DNA of 33,557 nt from Bacteroidales bacterium (lineage in GTDB: Bacteria; Bacteroidota; Bacteroidia; Bacteroidales; UBA10428). Of this stretch, positions 1 through 7,562 are shown piece by piece. The stretch spans positions 1-33,557 of the forward strand of contig JAFGGU010000090.1 in NCBI GenBank assembly GCA_016930375.1, given 5' to 3'. Position 1 is the stretch's first letter; the number at the start of each line of letters is the position of its first letter. The translations under genes and the position numbers were made by a program. Below the pieces are notes generated by a model. The model had not been told where the DNA came from, did no database searches, and saw nothing but the letters and a program-made list of their open reading frames with translations.

Positions 1-57
1 CGACGTTGACGTCATCCAGTCCTACCACAACGCCAATAGTTGGCACGGCGACGCCTT
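1..57. other. Non-homologous, GC-richer sequence at the window edge
   Basis: The match between the truncated regulator and its paralogs ends sharply at about base 57. The 57 edge bases are richer in G+C than the AT-rich island that follows and resemble no continuation of the AraC domain in any frame of either strand. One plus-strand frame and one minus-strand frame stay open across the whole stretch, so it could be the end of another gene or element, but it is too short to identify. It may be a mobile-element end, a deletion junction or an assembly chimera. Confidence 0.5.
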
Positions 58-498
58 AATTGCAATTTCAGCCAGGTTGAGATCCTCGTAAACAAGTAAT
101 TCTTTTACCAGTTCAATTTTATGTTTAATGATGTATTTTTCAATGGTAATACCTTCTATTTCTGCAAAAAGGGTGTTAAGAGAAATGTAGTTATCATTTA
201 CTCTCAAACTAATGTAATCTGAAAAGCTCGTTTTCAGTTCCTCATCAGAATATTGTTCCAAATCAATAATGGCGCTTTTTAATTTCTCAATAAGATCATT
301 CTTATGTCCATCCAACAGTTCAAATCCTGATTGGCGCAAAGCATCGCCAAGGTCATTATGTTGTATTGCCGTTAATTTTTTATGGATGGTCACTTCACCT
401 AACTCCACTGAAGCATTATGAATGCCCATCTTATCCAGTTCGGCTTTTACAATTTTTTTGCAGCGACCGCACACCATATTTTTTATATAGAATTTCAT
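22..498 (-). CDS. HMA-like/AraC hybrid regulator, truncated (paralog 1)
   Basis: First of three paralogs in this window (others at 4720-5328 and 9672-10232). The N-terminus has a heavy-metal-associated-like fold start with the pair C10-x-x-C13 (MVCGRC), as in metal-binding HMA domains. Residues 60-150 match the AraC-linked part of the paralogs (SLNTLFAEIEGITIEKY, then LAEIA). In the paralogs the HTH continues for about 45 more residues (YSSVAHLSNQFKK..GL.PSHFK). Here the match stops after AEIAIK, and a 7-residue unrelated tail runs to a stop at base 22. The protein thus lacks most of the second DNA-binding helix region and could not bind DNA as its paralogs presumably do. The start is ATG at 498, about 95 nt after the predicted transcription start of promoter module A. 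I infer a stress regulator broken by a rearrangement or by a wrong contig join. Confidence 0.75.
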   Translation of the reverse strand: MKFYIKNMVCGRCKKIVKAELDKMGIHNASVELGEVTIHKKLTAIQHNDLGDALRQSGFELLDGHKNDLIEKLKSAIIDLEQYSDEELKTSFSDYISLRVNDNYISLNTLFAEIEGITIEKYIIKHKIELVKELLVYEDLNLAEIAIKASPCQLLALW

Positions 499-602
499 GG
501 ACTTTTATCAATAATAATTTCTGATATTTAAGTACTCATTTATTGCCATGACCGGTATCTGAAATAGTTTGAAAGAAGCTGGGATAGGAATTTCCGATAG
601 TA

Positions 603-670
603 TAAAAATACTTTATGCACCCTGAAAGAGTGTTACACAATTCCTCTAATAATTTACATAATTCACACAT
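603..670 (-). promoter_or_regulatory. Stress promoter module A (paired TGTGT sites plus -7 box)
   Basis: Read on the minus strand: ATGTGTGAATTATGTAA (distal), then AATTGTGTAA (proximal) with the TGTGT half-sites 30 nt apart, then 22 nt, then TATTTTTA as a TAnnTTTG-like -7 box at 603-610. Modules C and D have the same layout with identical spacings. It lies 105-172 nt before the ATG of the truncated regulator. The rest of the 499-749 gap holds nothing else I recognise. Confidence 0.6.
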
Positions 671-749
671 TACCAGCGTTTGCTGTGTGCCCTGGGAGTA
701 TGCTATCTGTTATATGAGAATGCTTTTCAGGGTTGCGGATCAGATCGGA

Positions 750-2246
750 TTAATAACCGTTTTTATCCCGTAATCCATAAACTGTTCTGTAATGATAGCC
801 ATATACAACAAAAGTCATTGCGTCAATAAATAAACCGGGTCGCCTCAAAATTGTCCAGATCAGAAACTTCCAGTAATCACTTCTGCCCTTATTTACAATT
901 CCAATAATAAAAATTGATTTAATAAAGCCTCCAAGATAGGAAAGTTTCATTTTCTTTTGTCTTACATGAAGTCGCCTGTAATTCAATAGAAACTGACGGA
1001 CTCTTTGATAATAGGGCTTTGTGGCATAGATACTATGGATAATTCTTGTATATCCTTCCAATAATTCCTGGTAATTCATTTTCGGAACAAAATTCATGGA
1101 TGAATCGGTATTATTTCCGGTTGCTTCGGTCGTTAACCTGTTTTCCTCCTCGAGTCTTCTGTAAAGTTTCGTATTTTTAGGTGCATTTAAAAGTCCCACC
1201 ATGGCGGATACAATTCCACTTTTCTGGATAAAATCGATTTGCTTTTGAAAAACACTTGGCGCATCGCTGTCGAAACCCACTATAAACCCACCAGAAACCT
1301 GCATTCCGGCTTGCTGTATTTTTTTTACGCTCTGGAGAAGATTCCTGTTTTTATTCTGGCTCTTATTGCATTCCTGGAGGGTTTCTTCGACAGGAGTCTC
1401 AATACCAATAAAAGTAGAGGCGAATCCTGCTTCGACCATTAACGACATAAGTTCATCATCGTCAGCCAGGTTAATAGAAGTTTCGGTACTGAATATAAAC
1501 GGATATTTATGCAATTGCATCCATTCTTTCATCGCAGGAAGCAGGTTGTGCTTTATTTCTACTTTGTTTCCGATAAAATTATCGTCAACAATGAGTACCG
1601 GTCCCCGCCAGTTAAGGCTATACAGCATTTCAAGCTCCTGGATAATGTGTTGGGTTTCTTTCAATCTTACCTTGTGCCCCAGGAGTGAAGTTATTTCACA
1701 GAAGTCGCATGAAAAAGGACATCCACGGGAAACCTGGATATTCATAAATGCATAATCCTTCCTTGACAATAAGTGGTAATCCGGCACAGGAGTTATTGCA
1801 AGATCAGCATATTCATCGGTTTTGTATATTCTTTCGGGAAGCTGTCCGCCTTCCAGATCTTTCAGAAACAAGGGCAATGTAATTTCTGCTTCATTCAGGA
1901 TAAAATGGTCTATTTGCGGATAGTTGTTGAATTCCTGGGTGAAGAGCGGGCCGCCGGCAACAATTTTAACCTTATACTTCATGCACTCTTCAATGATTTT
2001 GCCAACCGATTCCTTTTGTATGTACATGGCACTGATAAAGACATAGTCGGCCCAAAGAATATCACTTGTCTGGAGTGCGGAGACATTCAGGTCCACCAGT
2101 TTTTTCTGCCAGGTTTTTGGGAGCATGGCCGATACCGTGATTAAACCCAGAGGTGGCACGGCGGCTTTTTTTGAAATAAAACGCAAAGCATACCTGAAAC
2201 TCCAGAAAGAATCTGGGTAATGCGGATAGACTAATAATACTTTCAT
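750..2246 (-). CDS. B12-binding domain radical SAM protein (DUF4070 type)
   Basis: A 498-residue protein. Residues 1-125 resemble a cobalamin-binding Rossmann domain (MKVLLVYPHYPDSFWSF, PPLGLITVSAMLP, AGGP). The radical SAM cluster motif SRGCPFSCDFC places C176, C180 and C183 around the 4Fe-4S cluster. The C-terminal part resembles DUF4070. The class includes the hopanoid C2 methylase HpnP and other B12-dependent methyltransferases or C-C bond enzymes. The N-terminal FWSF and WADYVFISAM stretches are HpnP-like, but no hopanoid genes are nearby, so the substrate is unknown. I chose ATG at 2246 because upstream codons to 2315 encode non-conserved sequence across a regulatory repeat. The gene follows the receiver gene by 47 nt, with partial module B between them, and could be co-transcribed or separately controlled. 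Confidence 0.82.
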   Translation of the reverse strand: MKVLLVYPHYPDSFWSFRYALRFISKKAAVPPLGLITVSAMLPKTWQKKLVDLNVSALQTSDILWADYVFISAMYIQKESVGKIIEECMKYKVKIVAGGPLFTQEFNNYPQIDHFILNEAEITLPLFLKDLEGGQLPERIYKTDEYADLAITPVPDYHLLSRKDYAFMNIQVSRGCPFSCDFCEITSLLGHKVRLKETQHIIQELEMLYSLNWRGPVLIVDDNFIGNKVEIKHNLLPAMKEWMQLHKYPFIFSTETSINLADDDELMSLMVEAGFASTFIGIETPVEETLQECNKSQNKNRNLLQSVKKIQQAGMQVSGGFIVGFDSDAPSVFQKQIDFIQKSGIVSAMVGLLNAPKNTKLYRRLEEENRLTTEATGNNTDSSMNFVPKMNYQELLEGYTRIIHSIYATKPYYQRVRQFLLNYRRLHVRQKKMKLSYLGGFIKSIFIIGIVNKGRSDYWKFLIWTILRRPGLFIDAMTFVVYGYHYRTVYGLRDKNGY

Positions 2247-2269
2247 AGTTGAATAATTATGGATTTGAT

Positions 2270-2288
2270 TTACATAATTCACACAATT
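2270..2288 (-). promoter_or_regulatory. Partial stress-promoter half-site B
   Basis: On the minus strand this reads AATTGTGTGAATTATGTAA, matching the distal half of modules A, C and D. The proximal half, expected at about 2249-2257, is poorly conserved (6 of 9 bases). No -7 box fits, because the radical SAM ATG is only 24 nt downstream. It may be a regulator-binding site, part of a weaker promoter, or a relic. Confidence 0.4.
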
Positions 2289-2293
2289 TACAG

Positions 2294-2725
2294 TTACATT
2301 TTCTCCATATACCAACTCAGGGCCTTTTCGATTTTCTGGTAATGAAAAATGGTGGTAATGGCCTTTTGCAGTCGTATAAAGGCAGTTTCACTTTTAACAA
2401 TATAATCAAAAGCCTGGTGCTTCATGCAGTTTACAGCCACGGCAATTTTATCCTGTGAGGAAAGCATAATAACCGGGATCTGTGGATTGGTTGTTTTTAT
2501 TTTATCGAGCGTTTCCAGGCCATTAATTGCTTTTTTATCGACACCATTTAGATAGTAATCCAGAATAATAATATCCGGATTTTGCGTTAAACTATCAAGG
2601 CATAGTTCACCCGTTGCAAATGTTTTAATGACAGATGTTGTATTTTGTGAGAATTCAATCTCTAATGACTTTAAAAACAAGGCATCATCATCAACAAGAA
2701 AAAGTAATGTTTTCTTTTCGTTCAT
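2294..2725 (-). CDS. Single-domain response regulator (receiver only)
   Basis: A 143-residue CheY-like receiver. Acidic pocket residues D12-D14 (VDDDA), phospho-acceptor D56 (DIIILDYYLNG), switch Ser89/Ser90 (MLSS) and K111 (YIVKS) are all in place. No DNA-binding or enzymatic output domain follows; the last 20 residues are a short helical tail. The ATG at 2725 lies inside the 3' end of the hybrid kinase gene (35-nt overlap), so the two are probably translationally coupled and act in one phosphorelay. As a stand-alone receiver it could act as a phosphate shuttle or sink, or bind a partner protein. The neighbouring HMA/AraC regulators are possible partners, but that is inference. Confidence 0.88.
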   Translation of the reverse strand: MNEKKTLLFLVDDDALFLKSLEIEFSQNTTSVIKTFATGELCLDSLTQNPDIIILDYYLNGVDKKAINGLETLDKIKTTNPQIPVIMLSSQDKIAVAVNCMKHQAFDYIVKSETAFIRLQKAITTIFHYQKIEKALSWYMEKM

Positions 2726-4706
2726 CTGTTTGTTTTTTTATCAAATTGTACTCTTCTTCTAACTCTATACAAGCCCGGGAACAAACGTTCTCAAGTTGTA
2801 ACACCCATTGCTGCAATTCATCATGTTGCTGTTGCTTACTTGCATATTCCTGGACTTTTTTCGCAATGCCTTCAAAGTCATTATGAATTCCCATAATATG
2901 AAACGAAGGAATGATTTTATGCACTGCAGCATACAATGAATCCCAATCTTTATCAAGTAAACTTTGTTTCATGGAACCAATCAAAGGAGGGGTTTGCTCC
3001 AGGTAAAGTGCGATCATATCCATCATCAATTGCGGATTGGATTTTGTGCGATTGATTAAATAAGTCAAATCCGTACATTTGGCACTGATTACAGGCAAGT
3101 CATCATCATTTATGAGGCCAGGCTTCTTTAATAAATCAATGATTTTACTGTACAAAAGATTCTCATCAATTGGTTTTGAAATGTAATCATTCATGCCGAC
3201 AGCTTTGCACTTTTTCAAATCAGTCGTGGTTACATCAGCAGTTAATGCGATGATGGGAATTTGAGAATCAATATTCTCACGTATGTATCTGGAAGCATCA
3301 AACCCATTCATTTCGGGCATATGCAGGTCCATTAAAACAATATCGAAGGGTTTGCTTTTTAGTTTTTCGATGGCTATTTTTCCGTTGCCGGCTAGCTCGC
3401 AATCGAATCCGAAATCGTCCAATAGTGTTTTCATGAGCAGTTGATTGAGTGCTATATCTTCTACCACCAGGACTTTCAGACCTTTAATTTTTAGATCCGC
3501 TTCTTTGATCTCTGTGACTGATTCAACGTTGCCCCTGGTCTTTTTAAAAGGTAAAACAACGCTAAAGGTGGTGCCTTTAGCAATTTTACTTTTTACCGAA
3601 ATCGTTCCACCCTGCTGTTCGGCCAACTGTTTGGCAATAGCAAGTCCCAATCCTGTGCCTCCGTATAACCTTGAAGTATTACTGGTTGCCTGCTGAAAAT
3701 TCTGGAAAATATATTCTATTTTATCCTCTGCTATTCCAATTCCGGTATCTGTAATTGTAAATTCAACGGATACTTTATCTTCATCTGAATTCAACAATCG
3801 AACACCCACGGTGATTTTTCCCTGAATGGTAAACTTAACTGCATTACTCACCAGATTGATCAGTATCTGATGCAAGCGGACCGGATCACCAACCAGTACC
3901 TTTGGAATTTTAGGATCGTATTTTTTGATCAACTGCAGATTTTTCTCCTGGATTTTTGGTTCAAACAAATGAATCATGGCTGATATCGACGCATCCATTT
4001 TGAAAGCCTTTTGTTCGAATATCATTTTCCCTGCATCCACTTTTGCCAGGTCAAGTATATCGTTAACCAGTACTGTCAAAACTTCCCCACTCATTTTTAT
4101 GGCCGTTAAGTATTCTTTTTGTTTGGCTGTCAACGAGGTTTTTAACATCACTTTTGTAAATCCGATAATTGAATTCATGGGTGTGCGAATCTCATGACTC
4201 ATGTTTGATAAAAACTGTTGCTTTGATATCACGGCATTTTCAGCAATCTGAGTGGCTTTTTCGGCTTTGATCTTTGCCACCTGGGCAATTTTCGTGGCCC
4301 GTTCAGCATGCTCTTTAGCTTCTACAAGTTCAGCCTCAATCCTTTTATGATCGGTAATATCCCTGGCCACCACTACCACGCCAATCACTTTTCCGTATTC
4401 ATCCTTGTACACCGAACCGTTAAACAGCACATCGGTAAGTTTGCCATCGCGAATGGTTAACGGAAAATCCGCTACAAAACCTTCTGCAAAAACCTGTTTA
4501 TAAATTTCCCTGGCTTTATCGGGTTCTGTAAAATAATCAAAGAAATTGGTACCGATCAATTTCTCCCGCGTCACTTCGGTTATACTTATTGAGGCATTAT
4601 TGATATCGGTAATTTTCCCTTCAGGACTAATTGTAAACAAGGGGTCCAGACTGGCTTCTATGAGGCTTCTGGCATACTGGGAACCCTGAATTCTTTTTGT
4701 TTCCAT
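2691..4706 (-). CDS. Cytosolic hybrid histidine kinase (PAS-HisKA-HATPase-REC-Hpt)
   Basis: A 671-residue multidomain kinase. A PAS domain spans about 10-120 and ends in the ARDITDHKRIE signature. A helical linker rich in KA/EKATQIAE follows at 125-165. HisKA has H171 (SNMSHEIRTPMN). The ATPase domain has an N-box near N284/N288 (LINLVSNAVKF), D320 in TDTGIG and a G2 box GGTGLGLAI at 349-357. A receiver domain has D460 (VLMDLHMPEMNG) and K511 (SKP). A C-terminal Hpt-like domain has H596 (AAVHKIIPSFHIMG). No signal peptide or membrane helix is present, so it should sense a cytosolic cue through PAS. It starts 13 nt after the HMA/AraC paralog 2 gene and overlaps the receiver gene, so it belongs to the long stress operon. 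Confidence 0.92.
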   Translation of the reverse strand: METKRIQGSQYARSLIEASLDPLFTISPEGKITDINNASISITEVTREKLIGTNFFDYFTEPDKAREIYKQVFAEGFVADFPLTIRDGKLTDVLFNGSVYKDEYGKVIGVVVVARDITDHKRIEAELVEAKEHAERATKIAQVAKIKAEKATQIAENAVISKQQFLSNMSHEIRTPMNSIIGFTKVMLKTSLTAKQKEYLTAIKMSGEVLTVLVNDILDLAKVDAGKMIFEQKAFKMDASISAMIHLFEPKIQEKNLQLIKKYDPKIPKVLVGDPVRLHQILINLVSNAVKFTIQGKITVGVRLLNSDEDKVSVEFTITDTGIGIAEDKIEYIFQNFQQATSNTSRLYGGTGLGLAIAKQLAEQQGGTISVKSKIAKGTTFSVVLPFKKTRGNVESVTEIKEADLKIKGLKVLVVEDIALNQLLMKTLLDDFGFDCELAGNGKIAIEKLKSKPFDIVLMDLHMPEMNGFDASRYIRENIDSQIPIIALTADVTTTDLKKCKAVGMNDYISKPIDENLLYSKIIDLLKKPGLINDDDLPVISAKCTDLTYLINRTKSNPQLMMDMIALYLEQTPPLIGSMKQSLLDKDWDSLYAAVHKIIPSFHIMGIHNDFEGIAKKVQEYASKQQQHDELQQWVLQLENVCSRACIELEEEYNLIKKQTDERKENITFSC

Positions 4707-4719
4707 GATACTCTTTTTT

Positions 4720-5328
4720 TTATTCCTGGATAAAATTTCTTAAAGCATCTACCGTATATTCTTCTTTATCAACTTCTTCAATTGCTTCTCGCTTTTTAAC
4801 CTTTAGCATTTTGAAATGGGAAGGCGAGAGTCCTGTAGTTTTTTTAAACTGATTGGATAAATGTGCAACACTGCTGTATCGAAGCTTCCAGGCAATTTCT
4901 GTCAGGTTAAACTCATCATATAGGATCATTTCTTTTGCCCGTTCTATTTTATGTGAAATGATGAATTTCTCAATTGTGGTGCCTTGTACCTCTGTGAATA
5001 AATTTGACATGTAAGTATATTTATACCCTAATTTTTCACTTAAATAATCTGAAGTATTTGCTTTAGTTTCTTCATTCGGATGATAGACCAAATCAACGAT
5101 TTCCTTTTTGACTCTTTCAATGAGCTGAGCCTTTTTGTCGTCAATTAATTCAAGTCCTGATTTGAACAAACCAATTCTTATTTGCTCCCGTTGCTTTGAT
5201 GAAATGTTCTCCATGATATCTACCACACCCAATTCAGCAATGATGAAGTGCAGATCAAGCTTTTTTAGCTCTTCTTTCACTGCCATTTTGCAGCGGGAGC
5301 TCACCATATATTTAATATACAGTTTCAA
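4720..5328 (-). CDS. HMA-like/AraC hybrid transcriptional regulator (paralog 2)
   Basis: A 202-residue protein: HMA-like N-domain (about 1-65), linker (65-100) and AraC-type HTH (about 100-182, with YSSVAHLSNQFKKTTGLSPSHFK). Paralogs 1 and 3 have C10 and C13; here the motif is MVSSRC, so C10 has become serine and only C13 remains. Metal or thiol chemistry at this site is therefore probably lost or changed. A 20-residue charged C-terminal extension is absent from paralog 3. The start codon is TTG at 5328; no in-frame ATG exists between it and the upstream gene's stop 5 nt away. It sits inside the operon between a small membrane protein and the hybrid kinase. I infer a stress-responsive activator of the shared promoter module. 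Confidence 0.85.
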   Translation of the reverse strand: MKLYIKYMVSSRCKMAVKEELKKLDLHFIIAELGVVDIMENISSKQREQIRIGLFKSGLELIDDKKAQLIERVKKEIVDLVYHPNEETKANTSDYLSEKLGYKYTYMSNLFTEVQGTTIEKFIISHKIERAKEMILYDEFNLTEIAWKLRYSSVAHLSNQFKKTTGLSPSHFKMLKVKKREAIEEVDKEEYTVDALRNFIQE

Positions 5329-5333
5329 GTAGT

Positions 5334-5546
5334 TTATTGTCTTTTAGAAGCCTGCCATAAAATAATTCCGCCAATCCCCATTACTGCAATGCCAATCAAT
5401 GGCGACCAATTGAGGCGGTGCGGCTTGTTTCTGGTGATTTCAACCTTCCCGATATCCACTACTTTCTCTTTTGTGAAATAAGTAACCGTTGTAAAAATGG
5501 TTAATCCTAAACCAAGCTGTAAAATGATGATCCCTAATTTTTTCAT
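5334..5546 (-). CDS. Small two-helix membrane protein
   Basis: A 70-residue protein with two predicted transmembrane helices (about 3-24 and 48-65) separated by a polar loop carrying FTKEKVVDIGKVEI. The C-terminus ends in a basic cluster (SKRQ). It resembles short hypothetical proteins common near AI-2E and YtxH genes in Bacteroidota, and is broadly DUF3185-like in layout, but I do not assign a family. Its ATG overlaps the stop of the AI-2E gene by 4 nt (ATGA), which indicates translational coupling. The function is unknown; a minor membrane stress protein is likely. Confidence 0.72.
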   Translation of the reverse strand: MKKLGIIILQLGLGLTIFTTVTYFTKEKVVDIGKVEITRNKPHRLNWSPLIGIAVMGIGGIILWQASKRQ

Positions 5547-6646
5547 TTGTGTAATACTTTTTTAAAAATCGGTTTGATGATTAACAACGGGGGCATGGTG
5601 TCGCCCAATAAAAATCCCCAGGGTTTTAAAGGATCGATGTGGTCAAAAACAAGTTTTATGATGGCCAGAAGTGGTATAGAAAGAAACATACCCGGTATGC
5701 CCCATAAGGCATGCCCGACAATTACGGCAATTATGGAGAAAAGCGCATTGATTCTGACTTTTGAAGAAATAATTTTGGGAAGTATGTAGTTGTAGTCTAT
5801 CACCTGAATGATATAATAAATTAACAACACATATATGGTATACCAGCCAGACGATTTGGTGACCAAAGCAACCAGCATTGGCAATGCAACTGCCACTAAT
5901 CCTCCGATGTATGGAATGAGGTTGAGTAGTGCACCAACAATACCTAAAAGCAGAGCGTAATCAATTCCAAGAATCAAAAGTGCAACGGTTTCAAGTGTTG
6001 CTATAATGACAACTTCAATAACCAGTCCTATAAGATAGCGTTGTATGACAGCTTTGGTTTGGGTAACTATTTCGCTTACCTTATTTTGGTTGCCAATGCC
6101 GAAGAGCTTGTGGATAAAATCAATTAAGAGCGGGTGGTAGAATAACAACATAAAAATGTAAACAGGCACCAATAACATAACCACCAGTGCGTTGCCAAAG
6201 CCAAGGAGTGTATGCCCGATTGCGGCGCTGCTGGTATTGATGAGTTCACCCTTGGTTTCTGTAATCCATCCCTGGATCTTATTTTGGTTTATATCGAAGT
6301 AACCGGAAGCCCAGGTGATGGTTTTATTGAGAATTTCGGTGAATTTTTCCACCATGGCCGGCCATGATTCGGTAAACCGGTTTATCTGCGAGAACAAAAG
6401 TGCGCCAAACGCGACAATGACAAAAAAAGTAAGGAATAAGGCTATTATTATGGCCACAATCCTGTTAATCTTCAACCGCACAAAGAAATTCACGACCGGG
6501 TGGAGCACAATGGCAATAATGATTGCAAAAACAAGAGGAATAATTACCCCCTTTGCGATATACAGCAATATCAACAAGCCTAACAGACCAATGAGCAGTA
6601 GCGTGGCCTTTGCATACAGGGGTAATTTGATTTCTTTAATAATCAC
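5543..6646 (-). CDS. AI-2E family transporter (copy 1)
   Basis: A 367-residue polytopic membrane protein of the AI-2E/PerM/YdiK family (PF01594 type). Hydrophobic segments near the N-terminus (12-70, with VIIPLVFAIIIAIVLHPVV) are followed by a large soluble stretch (85-140), then a C-terminal helix bundle with LLNLIPYIGG and the family-typical GIPGMFLSIPLLAIIK. The family includes E. coli TqsA, but most members are poorly defined exporters or Na+/H+ antiporter-like proteins, so autoinducer-2 export should not be assumed. It is close to the second copy at 7865-8959 along its whole length. The start is GTG at 6646; the frame has no ATG after the preceding in-frame TGA. It lies 30 nt after the previous gene, in the holin-to-receiver operon. 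Confidence 0.9.
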   Translation of the reverse strand: MIIKEIKLPLYAKATLLLIGLLGLLILLYIAKGVIIPLVFAIIIAIVLHPVVNFFVRLKINRIVAIIIALFLTFFVIVAFGALLFSQINRFTESWPAMVEKFTEILNKTITWASGYFDINQNKIQGWITETKGELINTSSAAIGHTLLGFGNALVVMLLVPVYIFMLLFYHPLLIDFIHKLFGIGNQNKVSEIVTQTKAVIQRYLIGLVIEVVIIATLETVALLILGIDYALLLGIVGALLNLIPYIGGLVAVALPMLVALVTKSSGWYTIYVLLIYYIIQVIDYNYILPKIISSKVRINALFSIIAVIVGHALWGIPGMFLSIPLLAIIKLVFDHIDPLKPWGFLLGDTMPPLLIIKPIFKKVLHK

Positions 6647-6676
6647 GGGCTTTTCGAATTCATTGATCCGCTTAGT

Positions 6677-7069
6677 TCACGAAGACACAGGTTCTTTTTT
6701 ATGGAAAACATACGTAAGCAAGTGCCGACCTAATAATTTAATAGTTTTGGCATGCCGTGCCACAAAATGGGTTACCCCAAACTGCATAACAGCACCCAAT
6801 AACCTTCTGACACTGCTGACTGAAGCGCCTACAACAATTCTTTTCGAGAGATAGCCGGTTCCCAGACTCAGGATAGTGCCTATAATGTTCTCGATCAGAT
6901 GAGGCGACGAGGTTATATCCTTTACGGTGCTCTTGAAAAGGTTTACAGTTTTTAAACCCTTGTAAGCAGTGTAGAATTGCTCTTTCATTTGCTGCAATTG
7001 AAGGTTTTGTTCATCTTCCAATTGCTGAATTGCCGTTTTAAGACTGGCAGTTGAAGTCATATTTTCCAT
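6677..7069 (-). CDS. Hypothetical protein next to the holin-X-like gene
   Basis: A 130-residue protein with no confident family. The N-terminal 45 residues are polar, glutamine-rich and likely helical (QQLEDEQNLQLQQMKEQF). A moderately hydrophobic central stretch (about 60-100) holds IIGTILSLGTGYLSKRIVVG and LLGAVMQFGVTHFVARH, and the tail is basic. This suggests a membrane-associated protein with a coiled-coil arm. It begins 6 nt after the holin-X-like stop, so the two are almost certainly co-translated. The pairing suggests a partner of the holin-X-like protein in an envelope stress response, which is inference from position only. Confidence 0.65.
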   Translation of the reverse strand: MENMTSTASLKTAIQQLEDEQNLQLQQMKEQFYTAYKGLKTVNLFKSTVKDITSSPHLIENIIGTILSLGTGYLSKRIVVGASVSSVRRLLGAVMQFGVTHFVARHAKTIKLLGRHLLTYVFHKKEPVSS

Positions 7070-7075
7070 TGGATG

Positions 7076-7417
7076 TCATTTAAGCACCTGTTTAATAAAA
7101 TAATTACCGATATGCTTCTTAAGCCATTTATGCATAAAGAAATGCAATACTATGGCTGAAACACCATAAAAAGCAGCTACTACAAAGAACCCAAAATATA
7201 TATTGCCCAGGATTTCACCCAGCCAGAGGGACAATCCCAGGTTGAAGAAAAGCAGGAATGAGCCAATTAGGATGATGACAGCCGTATGGGGTATTGTTGT
7301 AGAAATTACATCCGATGTCTTATCCAGGGCCTTGAGTTTTGCCAACTCAAAGGTTGTTTTACCATATTCAACGGCTTTTTCCAATAAAGACTCCATCAAC
7401 TTCGTAGTGTCTTCCAT
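7076..7417 (-). CDS. Holin-X-like (phage holin superfamily III) membrane protein
   Basis: A 113-residue protein with an amphipathic N-terminal helix (TTKLMESLLEKAVEYGKTTFELAKLKALDKTSD) and two transmembrane helices (about 45-68 and 75-98). A short basic tail (HKWLKKHIGNYF) follows. This is the architecture of the Holin-X/DUF1469-type 'phage holin family' proteins, which in Bacteroidota are chromosomal envelope or stress proteins and not lysis proteins. No phage genes occur nearby. It is the first gene of the predicted long operon (7417 to 2294) and lies about 38 nt downstream of the predicted start site of promoter module C. Confidence 0.75.
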   Translation of the reverse strand: MEDTTKLMESLLEKAVEYGKTTFELAKLKALDKTSDVISTTIPHTAVIILIGSFLLFFNLGLSLWLGEILGNIYFGFFVVAAFYGVSAIVLHFFMHKWLKKHIGNYFIKQVLK

Positions 7418-7464
7418 AACCTACTGTGCTTAATAATTTCAAGAAATTTGAGCAAAATCTCCTA

Positions 7465-7532
7465 CAAAGGTGAATACCCTCGAATGAATAAGCATTACAC
7501 AATTCTGGTAATTAGTTGCATGATTCACACAT
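7465..7532 (-). promoter_or_regulatory. Stress promoter module C for the long operon
   Basis: On the minus strand: ATGTGTGAATCATGCAA (distal), AATTGTGTAATG (proximal; half-sites 30 nt apart), a 22-nt spacer, then CACCTTTG at 7465-7472 as a TAnnTTTG-like -7 box. Spacings equal those of modules A and D. No TTTG -33 box is found 19-21 nt before the -7 box, which fits activator dependence. It drives the holin-X-like gene and probably the genes down to the receiver. Confidence 0.65.
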
Positions 7533-7562
7533 TTTCAAGTGCGAATGGATCCTGTTTGATTG

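Noticed and set aside
750..2246. Hopanoid methylase (hpnP) assignment
   Set aside because: Only class-level similarity is visible, and no squalene-hopene cyclase or other hopanoid genes occur in the window.
6315..6854. 179-residue plus-strand reading frame
   Set aside because: It lies opposite the AI-2E and neighbouring genes, has no family features, and its composition is that of an antisense shadow.
7076..7417. Prophage lysis gene
   Set aside because: The protein resembles phage holin superfamily III, but no endolysin, structural or integrase genes are nearby and the context is stress genes, as is usual for this family in Bacteroidota.
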